From contig JAGHQL010000174.1 in assembly GCA_020080175.1 (NCBI GenBank), positions 1 through 58,600 on the forward strand: a stretch of DNA of 58,600 bases. Direction: 5' to 3'. The notes beneath the pieces were generated by a model. That model made no database searches, was not told the DNA's origin, and saw only the letters and a list, made by a program, of their open reading frames with translations. Made by a program: the position numbers and the translations under genes. The DNA comes from Glutinoglossum americanum (lineage: Eukaryota; Ascomycota; Geoglossomycetes; Geoglossales; Geoglossaceae). Positions within the stretch are counted from its first letter, which is position 1. Each line of letters starts with the position of its first letter. Shown piece by piece: positions 43,686 to 55,077 of this stretch.

Positions 43686-45519
43686 ATGGATCTCCAGTCG
43701 TGGGCTGTACCTCGCCTGCGAAGGCTCCTTCCTCTAGATGAGGACTCACTTAAGCAGGTTGTGGACTATGCGGCCACACTACCGAAGGAGGCCGTTGGAG
43801 ATCACTTCAAGGTACGTACGGCGGCCGAGATAGATCAAATATCCACCAAATTGACTCACCCTGACTTGGAATTGGATTATCTAAAAATCATATTGCACTT
43901 TGCCAACCCACCGTTGATGAGAGAGCTATACTACGTTTTGTCTCTACATGCAGGAGACTAACGGCTGCAAATAGGAGCTTCTTGGGGAGTCGTCCCAGGC
44001 ACTAGAATTTATCACTGCGTTCAATGCTCGTCTACCCCCGTCATCTTCACCCTCACCCATCACCGCGGCGCCCGATGTTAACGTGCCGCGAGCTCCACGA
44101 AATACAAAGAAGAAAAAACAGCCGCTCAACAAGTTCCCCAGCCCAGCACGCAAGCCAAATGAAGGGACCGCGTACGAGTCGGTTGACAATGCAGCCAGAA
44201 GCTATATCAAGACAGACGAGGAGGAAATTTATGCAGGTCCAGGAAGAAGTGCGAAAATGCCTCGAAAGAGCGCTCTCGCCGAGGCGCTTCAAGTCCCAAC
44301 ATCCAAGGATGCTTCCTCATCCGCCTCTTCCCGCGATGTATCCCCCGGCCCTGCTCGGGCCAAACTCCCGCCTGGCTCCCAGGGTTCGCTAATCTCTGAC
44401 GTTCCAAAACCCAGAAAGAAGAATGCCTCAGGGTCAGGGTCTACCTCAAGCACTGCTCCGCAGGCTCAAAAAGTCCGCATTGCAGGTGGAACACCCATGC
44501 ACGGACAGTCGTCTACCACTAACGACCTCGACTCGGCAATCCGTGCTCTCGAGATTCAGACGAACCCGGTCCTTAACTCAAAGTCTGTTTCTAAAGATGA
44601 TGTGGCAAAGCGAAAGTGCAATTGCATGGCCGCACGCCATCCCCTATTAGCGGCAGCCCCCAACTGTCTGAACTGCGGGAAGATAATATGCGTCAAGGAG
44701 GGACTTGGGCCTTGTACATTCTGCGGGAAGCCGCTACTATCAGGAGATGAGATCCAGTCGATGGTGCAGATCCTGCGCGAGGAGCGCGGCAGGGAGAAAA
44801 TGGAAGCAAACAACGCTTCTCACAAGCGTGCTGAAGTCTCCAAGACGCCGCGAGCTTTCGCTCCAAGGCCCGAGGTCTCTACGCCGGCAACCTCAGAGTC
44901 CGAGAGGGAGAATGACGGCAAACTCGCCGCTGCAAAGCAGCACCGCGACAAGCTCCTAGGCTACCAAGCAACCTCCGCCAGGCGCACTCGTATCATCGAT
45001 GAAAGCGCCGACTTTGAGGTTCCTTCCGCGGGACAATCCATGTGGGCTACGCCTCAAGAAAGGGCGCTGCAGCTTAAAAGACAGCAGAAAGTGCTGCGGG
45101 AGCAGGAGTGGCGAGCGAAGCCTGAATGGGAGAAGAGACGCGTAGTGGTCAGCGTCGACCTGATTGGCGGCAAGGTCGTCAAGAGAATGGGCCAGGTCGA
45201 AAGACCCGAGGACCCAGACGACAGTGCCAGCGAGGAGGTGCCGGGCCCGCAGACACCCCCGACGACGGTAAATGGCACCTTTAGCAACAACCCTCTCCTA
45301 GGCGGCCTAATAAGGCCCACCTACAAGCAGGGAGTCGGCGACGACGATCCAGGAGAGGGAAGCAGCTCCTCGGTAGCGCACGAGAAGAGGAAGAAGACCA
45401 CCTGGCGGAAAGTGCAAGACGATACGGACGATAACGAGCGGTGGATCCTGGACGGGGGTATATACGGTGGCGAGGAGACCAGGCGGATCAACGTTTGCGA
45501 GGAGCCACCCTGCGGATGA
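43686..45519 (+). CDS. RQT4: ASC-1/TRIP4-type zinc-finger protein (Rqt4 homologue)
   Basis: Two exons, 43686-43811 and 43975-45519, 556 residues. TRIP4/ASC-1 in animals and Rqt4 in yeast belong to the ASC-1/RQT complex that splits collided ribosomes in ribosome quality control, together with the helicase ASCC3/Slh1. The N-terminus (LQSWAVPRLRRLLPLDEDSL...LLGESSQALEFITAFNARLP) is the ubiquitin-binding, CUE-like helical region of this family. A long Ser/Lys-rich linker follows. The C2HC5 zinc finger at residues 257-295 reads KCNCMAARHPLLAAAPNCLN, then CGKIICVKEGLGPCTFCGKP. After it come the usual charged helix (ILREERGREKMEANN), DKLLGYQATSARRTRIIDES and a WATPQERALQLKRQQKVLRE segment. The intron is 163 nt, longer than most here, and stays open for 49 codons if retained. 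Confidence 0.92.
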
Positions 45520-47001
45520 CCCCTCCACGAGCAGCGGAAGGGACCAGGCTCGTTTCCGGGTACGGCTACTATATCGTTTCCCTGTTGCCCTGTTGTACGC
45601 ATGTAATGTATGTAAACGCATGCACTCGCATCCCCAACCGATCGATCAATCAACCGATCAAGCAATCAATCAAGCAAGCAAGCAAGCCTGCACCTTGCAC
45701 GCACATGTACATGAGAGCACACCCGTCCGATTACGTACCTTTTCGCACCTCCGAGATGACAAACTCAAACCAGACCGCCTTTTTCCAATTTCACCCAAAA
45801 AAAAAAAAAAGGGAGGGGGGAGGAGGAGGAGGAGGAGGAATACCCCGCGCCTCCTACCCCAACGGCGCAACAACACCAAACTACGGCATCCGCAACGCCT
45901 TTCCACCTCGACCTCTTTTTTTTTTTTTTTTTTCCCTTCCCCGCCCACCACCGCGCGCGCGGCTGTATCCTCCTCCGCCCCCAAACCCCAAACCCCCTCT
46001 CCCGCACGCCGCCATACATACACGTTAACGTTTTTCGCTCCCCCGCCGCCAACCCTTCCTCCATCGCACCCCTACGCGTTTCATCCCCCTGTCAGCACCA
46101 CCACTACCACCTTCCCAAAAAAAAAAACCCAAAAAAAAAAAGAGCCGAGCGAGCAGGGCGACGTTCCTGTCTGTCGCTGCTGCAGCCCCCGGGACTGGGC
46201 CGGGGGGAAGATGGGACGGAATCGGAGGGAGGAGGTGGGAATGGGAATAGGAATAGAAAATTAAAAAAAAAATTAAAATTAAAATCCCGCTTTTTTTTTT
46301 TTTTTATCTCCCAGTAACAACAAACTTTTTTTTTTTTCCAAGTTCAGACCCCCTTCCCGTGTTCCCCCGAGATGAAAGGCGAACGTACAAGTATATCGCG
46401 GCCGCTATTGCAGCGGAGACGCCCGTTCGTTTTTTTTTCATTTTTTTTTTTCAATCCTCCTGCTGGTCCGAGGGGCGGGTGCGGCGGGTTGACCGCCCTG
46501 TTGGTCTTTTTTTTTGTTGGCTGGTTGGGTTGGTTTTTACGTACATTTCGGGGGGTGGGTGCGTTTTTTTTTTTTGTCCTGGTGATGGGCGCTTTGGGAG
46601 CTTTTGAGAGGGAAGAGTTCTCTTCTTTTTCTTTTTTTTTTTTGTTTGGGATGGGTGGTGGACGCGCCCGTTATTTTTGACTAGAAAGGGTTTTTTTTTT
46701 TTTTTGGGCAAGAGAAACTGGGTGCGGAGCCGCCTCGTTGTGTCGATCTGGGCTGTAGGTGGTGGAATAATCCTCAGACTGTGGTTCCTCGTCTGGCAAA
46801 CTGATCATCGTGGAATGAAACGATTCTGTCTGTGGCTATTTGTTTTGGGTAGCATAGCGGCTTTTCAGCCATGGCAGCGTTACATGCATTTGTGATTGTC
46901 GGCCTCCGCAATGGGATTCACGGCTTGATTGGGAACTTATCGCCCGTTTCTTTCGCCCTTCAATCGCCGGTAGCAGTCTCCCTAGCCTCAAACCTCAAAC
47001 C
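45520..47001. other. convergent intergenic region with many homopolymer runs
   Basis: Tail-to-tail space between the RQT4-like and ribokinase genes. It contains GATC/AATC-type tetranucleotide repeats (45645-45690), A14 near 45800, (GGA)n near 45820 and about T21 near 45915. Several A10-11 and T10-17 runs lie between 46120 and 46710. The apparent frames here are low-complexity and not called. Confidence 0.7.
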
Positions 47002-47994
47002 TCAAACCTCATTCTCCCAGGGAATCGAGCCCATCGCACCCTCCTTCTCGACCGCCCTCGCCGCCGCGCGAGTTGCACGCTGCACTGCACTTCGAATATC
47101 AAACGCCCTTCCCTCCCTCTTTTGCCGCACAGCGCTCACCGCATAAGCACCGATGAACGTATCCCCCGCCCCCGTGGTATCCACGACGTCTGCCTTTTCC
47201 GCTGCCAATTGCCCTTCCTCGCCATCGGGCCCTCCGGACAAGTACCACGAACCGTTCTTCCCAAGCGTTATGACCACATTCCTTACCCCACGCCTCTGAA
47301 ACTCCCTCCCAACCTCGCTCGGATTTGAAAAGACGTAGTCCTCCGATACACCGTACAAGATCGCCGCTTCCGTCTCGTTGACGATGAGGTGTTCCACGAA
47401 ACCGTAGGCCCATGGCGGCAGGGCCGCTGCGGGTGCGGGGTTGAAGAGTACCGGGACAGGAGGAGAACAGGCAGCTGCCCCGCGGAGGATCGCCAGTACC
47501 GTGTCGAGCGGGATTTCAAGCTGCAGGATGAGTAGATCAGGAATTGGTGCGGCCAATGAATCGAATGCTTCAGGGCGAAGAGTTGCATTTGCGCCGGGAG
47601 AGAGCAGGATTCGATTCTCTCCCGAATCCTCAACGAGTATAACCGCCACGCCGGTATTCCCATCCTTTCGAACCTGAACGCCAGAGACGTCGACCCCATC
47701 ACCCCCCAGTGCCTCGATGAGATTCTGCCCAAACGCATCGCCTCCTACGGCACCCTCCATGCGGACAAGGATCGATTCGGAAGCGTCGCCATCGCCATGC
47801 CCGCCGTTCTTCGACAGGGAATCTTTCCTTCTTGACAGTCTGACGCAAGCTACGGCTTGATTTGCGCCTTTGCCTCCGCAGGCGACGCTGAAGGACGAAG
47901 AGACGAGAGTTTCGCCGGGAGACGGGATGCGCGGGGTGCGAGTGATGAGATCCGCGTTGAGGGATCCGATGACGGTGATGACTGACCGTTGCAT
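47002..47994 (-). CDS. RBK1: ribokinase
   Basis: Single exon of 330 residues, the normal length. Ribokinase phosphorylates D-ribose to ribose-5-phosphate with ATP in the cytosol and belongs to the PfkB carbohydrate kinase family. Landmarks: VIGSLNADLITRTPRIPSPG with the N-terminal substrate-binding Asp; FSVACGGKGANQAVACVRLS, the GGKGANQA signature; VGGDAFGQNLIEAL; ILLSPGANATL; FNPAPA; HLIVNETEAAIL; VVITLGKNGSWYL. The PfkB C-terminal signature VDTTGAGDTFIGAYAVSA carries the catalytic Asp and the anion hole. An insertion of about 15 residues (SRRKDSLSKNGGHGDGDASE) follows the GGKGANQA helix. All catalytic residues are present. Confidence 0.95.
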   Translation of the reverse strand: MQRSVITVIGSLNADLITRTPRIPSPGETLVSSSFSVACGGKGANQAVACVRLSRRKDSLSKNGGHGDGDASESILVRMEGAVGGDAFGQNLIEALGGDGVDVSGVQVRKDGNTGVAVILVEDSGENRILLSPGANATLRPEAFDSLAAPIPDLLILQLEIPLDTVLAILRGAAACSPPVPVLFNPAPAAALPPWAYGFVEHLIVNETEAAILYGVSEDYVFSNPSEVGREFQRRGVRNVVITLGKNGSWYLSGGPDGEEGQLAAEKADVVDTTGAGDTFIGAYAVSAVRQKREGRAFDIRSAVQRATRAAARAVEKEGAMGSIPWENEV

Positions 47995-48500
47995 TTCCCG
48001 GTTTTTGTGGGTGAAGGGGGGTTTTAATTTATCCCGGTGTTACATACGCGAGCGAGATGTTTATATCAACCGCTCATCACCCTTTTGACCACCCACACTG
48101 CCCAAGTAAGGCTCAAGTACTTGAAAAAAAAAGAATCATCGTCTGCGTGACGCGCTGAGATTTATCTCATTCAGCTATGTGCCTGCCATCGTGGTTATGT
48201 CACAAGAAACGTCTCCGCTGAGCCATGTGCATAGGTAGTTACATTGCACGCGTCGTGACGCTAATGTGACAAGAGAGATACAAAAAGATCTCCGGGTATC
48301 CAGCGAAATGGCAGTTGTAGGGGCAGTTCACCCCCACAGTTTGAAACGCCATGTATGAACCATCTTCAATCCCCCTCCCCCCCAAAAAAAGATATATAGA
48401 AAGACCGATCAAGCAGACGGTTCAGCGGAAGATATCCGTGGACGATGCCTTGCTGATCGGGATATTAACAGAAATAAAAAAGAGAGACTTTGTACACCGT
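47995..48500. other. intergenic between ribokinase and ferric reductase genes
   Basis: Ribokinase promoter side and 3' flank of the ferric reductase gene. No other feature was seen. Confidence 0.4.
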
Positions 48501-50887
48501 CTATAAAGCATAATTCTCCGTGTGCAGAAAGATTTCGTCTTTGTAAGGATCTCTCCAAACCTCACGCTGCATGCGTGCTACAGTGTTGGCCACATCCTCG
48601 CGCATGCCTGGGGGTCCGCAGACGTAGACACAAGTCCGCTTTCCAAATTCTTTTGATAAATCGCGAAGCATGTACGGAAGGTCGGGTCGACCGTATTCAG
48701 TCAGCCAGCCTTGCTTCTTTCCCACCGCTGAGACGCCAAAAGCAAACCTAACCAGACTTTTCTCGATCATCGTCGGTGTCTCTGGGAATCCGAACTCGAA
48801 GTTAGGCTCCCCAACACCCTTCATCGATAACGTTAACGATGGCCTCTGCCGTGAGTGCACTTGGCTTGCATCCCGAGTGTGCGCTGGCTCGGGGGCCTTG
48901 ATCTCTTCTTGTTTCGGGAGGGCAGTGATGCGGTCCTCATTCTCCCGACGAAGCTCCCGTTCGCGTTCCGGATCACCGGCAGCTTCGTCTCGGATAAGAG
49001 CAGAGTTCCGCTTGCTAGCAATCCCCTGAGCGAAGTTGTTAAGCTTATCGTGGAGAATATCGCTGATAACGTTATCTTTCCGCGATATGCTTATGCTAGC
49101 CCCGTGTCTCTTCGCTGCAGTGACGAAGAAGTGACACCTCACAGAGTCAGGTGGCGCATACTCCCGGCATATCCGAAGTTCCTCCCTGAACCAATCCACT
49201 GCTTCCAGGCGCTTAATCGCCCACAGTACATGCACAGTCTTTGTTATCGCTTTGCCATCCCTCATTCTCTTAACGAGGTCAATAAGTTGGCTGACAAGGG
49301 CGGTGACGCCACTCCCTCCAGCAACAAGCACGACCGTGTCGAATGAATCCATCTGTCTTTTCATTCCTCCATACGGCCCATCCAGGAACGCCCGGTAGGT
49401 CTTGTAGGGCCCCTTCGCAATCGCAGCGTTTAATACTTTCTTGGTGAATCCGCCAAAGGGCCGAAAGACCAAGATCATATCCCGATAGCCCTCCCCGTAT
49501 TCTGATGGAAAGTCTTCGCTGCAGAGCGAGGTTACGGTAAAGGGATGATTCTCAAATATGGAGATACCCGGCATCCTGAGATACACGTACTGGCCAGGTC
49601 GCCATTTGACCTGCGTCGGAATCGTAATCTTGAGCGCATTCTCCGGAAGGATTGTCACAGCTGCCTCATCACCAATCAGCCAGGACATACGCCACGGGTT
49701 TGTCCAGTTGAGCTTGAAGAGGCGAGCGCAATAGGAGAGTATCCATATGCCGAGAGTGGCGAAAAGGTAGTGCCAGGATGTCAGGAAGTTGTGGCAATGC
49801 CAGAAGAGCATGGCCAGGTACACTATAGCAACGGGTACGTGCAAAGCGACGAAGAGCTCATACATCCATCTTCGGAGGATTGGCAAAGACGCAATGCAAA
49901 GCCAGAGCAACGGCACAAGACTCGCAATCCCTTCAAACAGCCAAGTTAGATGCTTTGCCAAAGTCAAAATCGGAATCTTCAAGGCTCACCGGTGGTGTAT
50001 ATCGGGCCTTTACTAGGAAAATATCTTTGAAAGATCACCCAGCCGCCTTGGTCCCAAACCGGATGTAGATAGAAAGGTATGGTATGCACTAGGCTGAGGA
50101 AGAGGCATATGTAACCACCCCAGCGATGAAGGATATTAAGTCTCTCATGCCCAATGCCCGTGATAGCTGACACCAGGTTGGCCTTCATGCTGAGTGCGAC
50201 TATCCATGGCGTCATGGCAACAGCGATCATACCCGCTCGGATCGCAAGCGGGGGTGAGCCGTAGGCGATGGAGGCCCGGTAGAGAGGCTGCGGTAAGAAG
50301 GAGTAGAGGGTTACAAACGCCAAGGCGGAAAAGACAATCATAGTCACCCCTAGCGAGGGGAAAGTAATCTCGTGCTTTCTCCATCTTAACCTCGGAATCG
50401 GTCGATAGAAGAGCCATCGAATTCCCGCAAGCACATTGTTGAGCGGCCCTATAGAAGAAATGGAAGACTGAGCCTTAGGCTTCTCCGGTGAGGTATTATC
50501 ACGAGGAAATAACTTGGCAGCCGTACTATTTGTAGCCAGGCTGGCCATCTCGTAATCGCTTTGCGGTGACGTAGAAGCCTCAACCTCCATTGCCTCCTTG
50601 AACAAGGCCGTTCGGATCTTGTCTATCCAGTAAAAGTAGAGGTGCATGATCGCCGCAATAGTCGCTATGACCAGACAGAAGTAAACCCATCCCAAGGCAT
50701 ATTTGCCGGATTTCGACCATGGATCTTGATTCTGGGCGTCGACCAGGGCCTGAGGGCTGGTGCTGTTGACCGGAATGTTTATTCGTTTTGCTAATGACAA
50801 GACCTCTCGCTCGGCCATTAGGATTAAAGAGTCCAATTCCCGTGCAGCCGAGTTTGCGCGCGCCGCCAATGCTCTTAATGTCGGCAT
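48501..50887 (-). CDS. ferric reductase, FRE/NOX-like transmembrane protein
   Basis: Two exons, 50887-49990 and 49930-48501, 775 residues, with a 59-nt intron (49989-49931). FRE proteins pass electrons from NADPH through FAD and two haems across the membrane to reduce Fe(III) or Cu(II). A first membrane helix near residue 70 (WVYFCLVIATIAAIMHLYFY) is followed by a cytosolic stretch and the ferric-reductase core: ITFPSLGVTMIVFSALAFVT, GIGHERLNILHRWGGYICLF with haem-ligand His, FLSLVHTIPFYLHP, and VALHVPVAIVYLAMLFWHCH. The FAD site reads HPFTVTSLCSED. The NADPH sites are VLVAGGSGVTALVSQLIDLV and VYVCGPPGMREDVANTV, and it ends ENYAL. An inserted acidic/basic loop lies between the NADPH motifs (about residues 595-680). 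No signal peptide is obvious at this ATG. Confidence 0.93.
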
Positions 50888-53800
50888 CCTTGCGAGGCGT
50901 GCCCGTTCAGGTTCGATCCCTAGGATCCTTCAGCTTGTTTTGAGCCTCCAGTTATCGTTCGCGTTGCAATCGAAGGGAGCCCAATATCCGCGATATTCTG
51001 TCCACCCGGTTTCGGAGGCGCCGGACACCAGATCTTGCAGAGCAGTCGGAAGCCTACTGCCGTTAGAGCTTCAGGTCTAGAAGGCCTAAGAAAATGCCTC
51101 AAGGGCCGGATGGAGTGTCTACCTGGGCAATATTAAATTCCGTGTCCTGCAACGCGTAGGATAGTTGATGAAGCCAGTTCGAAGTCCCTCGAGCCACAAT
51201 ATCGGAGCTTTGGTTCCCAACGTAAAATGAAGTTCAGGCGCAAACAAACCCTCAGTCGTGATAAGCAAATTGCGTACGCTAAAACCGCGCAAATGCTATG
51301 CGAGGAGTTCCAGACTCCGGCAAATAAGACAAATGGTACAAGGGATATTTGGTAGCGAATGTAAGGAAGAGAGGGAGGGCCCTTCCAGCTAGTCGATTGT
51401 CGCGAGGTCAAGATATCACCAGCGGGGTTGACGGGAAGCGGTCCACCAGACTATATGCAAAAAAAGACCCTAGCCAGAATTCCAAGTGGAAGTCCCGGCC
51501 AAGACTTCCGACAATGTGCAGGGTTGCGGCGTTGACGAGAAAGGAGGTGAGGGCCAATGCTGGGCGGTTGCGAAACGCCAGGATAATTGGCTCGATAGTT
51601 AAATCTAGGGGAAAACGGCCTGCCAGTTGAACCGTAATGCAGCAGATGGTTCCAGGCCCCACGCACGCAAAAACTAAGACTCTGCACCTCTAATCCCCAA
51701 TCCCCAACCCCCGATATTTCTACTAGCAAGGTTAGGGTCCCACGCGACGTATTGTAACACGAAGATCTTCGTCTTCGGGAGAGCAGCGGACATCCAACAG
51801 CCCGATAAGAAGGGGGTGCTTATTAGCTACCATGCCCGACACATAACAGGAGAGATTCCCACATCCTGTTCGGTGTGTTTCGGAGCGATGAAATATTTGT
51901 CAGGGACGTGTCGGTGCTGAGCCAACATAGGCAAGTGATCAAGGTTCCTGCTCCCAAACGCATCAAATAAAATCACTGCTGGTAGTGGTGGGGTGAACTT
52001 GTGGCGTTGATGAGAGCGAGTTCAGTGCGGAATGTTGTGCGAAGGGAGCCACGGGCCGTGACTGATCGGGCATGGAGTCCCCGGGCAATTGGCAAATGGC
52101 CTGCATGGAATACGCGCTGCAGGACATGCGGGTGCTCTGGGTTGTGATAGCCGAGAGGTGGAGGGATTTGTCTTGTTGGTGGGGTTGAACGAGCAACCTT
52201 GCACCTCAACGCCCACAACCACCTACGCCCATTCGGTCGTCTGAACGCTCTCCATGCAATAGAGTTTTAAAGCTGCACGTTCCGAGCTGCTTATGCGGTG
52301 CGATAAAGATGGTTCTCGTACGCAGGCTCGTCTAGATGATTGAATAATAAGTCTTGATAGTCAAGGCCATCGACGTTAGTGAGGCATCAAAGTGGAGAGA
52401 GATTACATCGCGAGCATTCTGTAAGGTGATCTCGAGGTTCTCCTTTCCTTGCTTGATGCAATAATCCCCCGGTTCCTTAACGTGAACAAAGTAAAGTAAA
52501 ACGCGCTTGATTACTACTTTTGTGCTCAACTCAAGAATATCACTAAAAAGGAATTACTCCCTCGGTACAGTGCCCCAGGCGGTTGCAAGATGGCGACCGC
52601 GTTGAAGAGCTTTAAGGAAATCAACGCCATAATAAAGCCACGGCGCCTGGTCGCAAACTTCCATGCGTTCTGTCAGTCATTATGGCGGCCTGTTCGCCAA
52701 GAATTGGGATATTGATCTAGGCGCTGTGAAGTCTGTGATAGTGATGCAGGTACAGCTTTACGAGCGGTTACTTGCCTACTCGGATAAAGTTTTGGCTGAC
52801 CAGAATATTATGGAAAATATATACAAATTTTCTTTTTGGAAATGATTTGGCGCCGGGACCGACTAAGGACATGCGGAGGACCTGAAGAAATCTTTGGTGA
52901 CAATAATTCTGGGGAAAAGCTGTCGAACGCCGAATCGAGATGGCTCAGTCATGACTAATGGAAGTCACATGACGCACACAGATTCTAACATTTTAAAGTC
53001 AACCTCATCAAGCGAAAGACAGACTCATCAGCTCAGCGGAAGATAGTGTCACCACTGATCATCTCACCAAATCCTAGTAAGAATATCTTTAACATCACCT
53101 AGATGTGCCTGTCTCCTTGTGTCTCGGAGAGGGGTGTGCGTTGCGAAATGCTAACGTTAAGACTCTCGCCATTAGCATCCAAGTCTCATCGAAGAGCAGG
53201 ACATCAATTCGCTGCCGATAAACCGCAATCATGGGTAAAGTTCATGGCTCTCTCGCTCGTGCGGGGAAAGTCAAATCTCAGACGCCCAAGGTACGGACTT
53301 AGAATTCAAATTTTACCATCATCGTTCCTCTCTAGCTTGCAGGAGAGGCACCAACTGCCTTCGTCGGACACAAGACTATTCCTACGAGTATGAGGATGCT
53401 GATAAAGCCTTGTTTTCCGATGTAGGTTGAGCCTCAGGAAAAAAAGAAGACTCCCAAGGGTCGCGCTAAAAAAAGAATAACCTATACACGTCGGTTCGTG
53501 AACGTCACAATGACTGGAGGGAAGCGAAAGGTACGATCCTCCGTCCTCAGTAATTCTTACACATGAGGCCCCATCTCTCTCCGAAGAACGAGGAGTCATT
53601 CTAACCTCATTTCTAGATGAACCCCAATCCCACTTCATAAGCACCCACTTGTCGTTGATGTTGCAGGGATTTTCATAAATCTTGCGATGGAGGACACTCT
53701 ACCTATAAGAGGGGGCTTCTTTCGAAGTGCGTTGCCGTTGGTTTGTTTTATCGGTGGATAGGAGCAGAATCCTAGATCACAATAAGTGGCGAGTGATGTG

Positions 53801-55077
53801 CGTGCCTTGGGGCGGATGGGTAATGGCATCCACGGGAGGAGACCCCTGTTGTTCTTCTGTGGGGAAGGACGCTTTGCGCTCGACTATGTATATTCTCTGC
53901 TTGTTTATCATGGTTTAAGCCCTCAGTGATTTTCACAAGCGACCCAGAATACTGATCTTCTACTGTCGTCCATGAGCTAAAGCTAGTTTATGGGACGGAA
54001 ACCCTGCTCAATGACCAATTCGGACACCAAGACTAAATTGATACCTTTGATTGGTGCTGGTATCATGGGCATGCTAGCACCACTTCTATGATAATGTTTC
54101 GGGATTGGGTAGCAATTCTCCTAACACTATCAGTCCTTGTGAGGAAATTCGCCGAATAAACCATACACCTGAGAAAGGGAAGTCTAAGATTTCATTCCAC
54201 TTTTGCCGCGCGTAATAGGTATATAAAGATGAAGTTTTCATTGAATTTTTTTTCTCCTAATCCTCCAATGGAACACTATAAATAAGAAGATCGTTCACTT
54301 GAGCCGCCTGCGTCAGATAATACCAACGCGGGTTACCCTTACACGCTTATCCTATTCGGCTCCGGTGCAGCAGGGGTTTTGCCGAAACACCAGGCAGAAC
54401 ATCCTCCAAAGGTCATATCGTCAAAAAGAAGTTAATAGACGCCTCAAACGGACAGAGGGTTGAAGGAACTGTCGAATTCCTGGCCTATACTGTTGTGCGT
54501 ACCGTTGCATATGGAATGCGCACCTTCATGCTTGTCGAAATCTGAGAGTGGAGCGGGTGAAACCGCAGCCGTCCCCTTAGCCTGGGGGAGCGGAGCTGCT
54601 ATTGACGGCAATAACCTGGGAGCTGGTTTTGGTGGAGACCCTTTAACAATCGCTGGGAGAAAGGGCTCGTTTTGTAATACGTTGGATTGGTATTGTTGCG
54701 GTTGAGGTTGCCGGGTGGCCCAATAGGTACGCACATTGAGCTGTTCCCAAGTCCTATTGTGCACAACTCTTATTGTCGAGAGCTTGCTAACCAGCCCACA
54801 GAATTTTATTTTAGGAGTTTCAGTAAGTGCAGACAGTCTTTCTTGTCCACTTCTTCATCCTCCCTTTCCGTCTCCCCGCCCGCAAACCAAAGTCTCGTCT
54901 TCAAAGCACCACTCGCCCGCAGCGCATAGCCTTGCGATCGTTGCCTATCTTGCCCAGTCATATTCCCTCATCGCTGGCGCGTCTGGAACGTCTATTCTAC
55001 GCTCTGCGCCTTAAGCAATCCCCTTCTCTTCCCCTCTCCTCGTCAACATCCATCAGCGTGCTCCACCCCTTTGCAAC
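50888..55077. other. long stretch without a confident gene
   Basis: The first few hundred bases hold the ferric reductase promoter. Minus-strand frames at 51133-51411 and 51408-51662 are hydrophobic (for example LVPFVLFAGVWNSSHSICAV) and could be two exons of a small membrane protein, but no family was recognised. A segment at about 52591-52845 (MATALKSFKEINAII and on) is open in two frames. Dinucleotide-fold-like phrases near 54050 and 54350 are isolated. No repeats or RNA genes were seen. Confidence 0.4.

Noticed and set aside
45441-46264. Long low-complexity open frames after the RQT4-like gene
   Set aside because: They are translations of homopolymer and GGA repeats, overlap in several phases, and resemble no protein.
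51133-51662. Two hydrophobic minus-strand frames as a membrane-protein gene
   Set aside because: Composition is suggestive but no family, ATG context or clear splice pair could be established.
54040-54450. FAD/NAD-binding gene from isolated phrases LIGAGIMGM and LFGSGAAGV
   Set aside because: Each phrase ends at a nearby stop, the two are 300 bp apart, and no other oxidoreductase motif was found.
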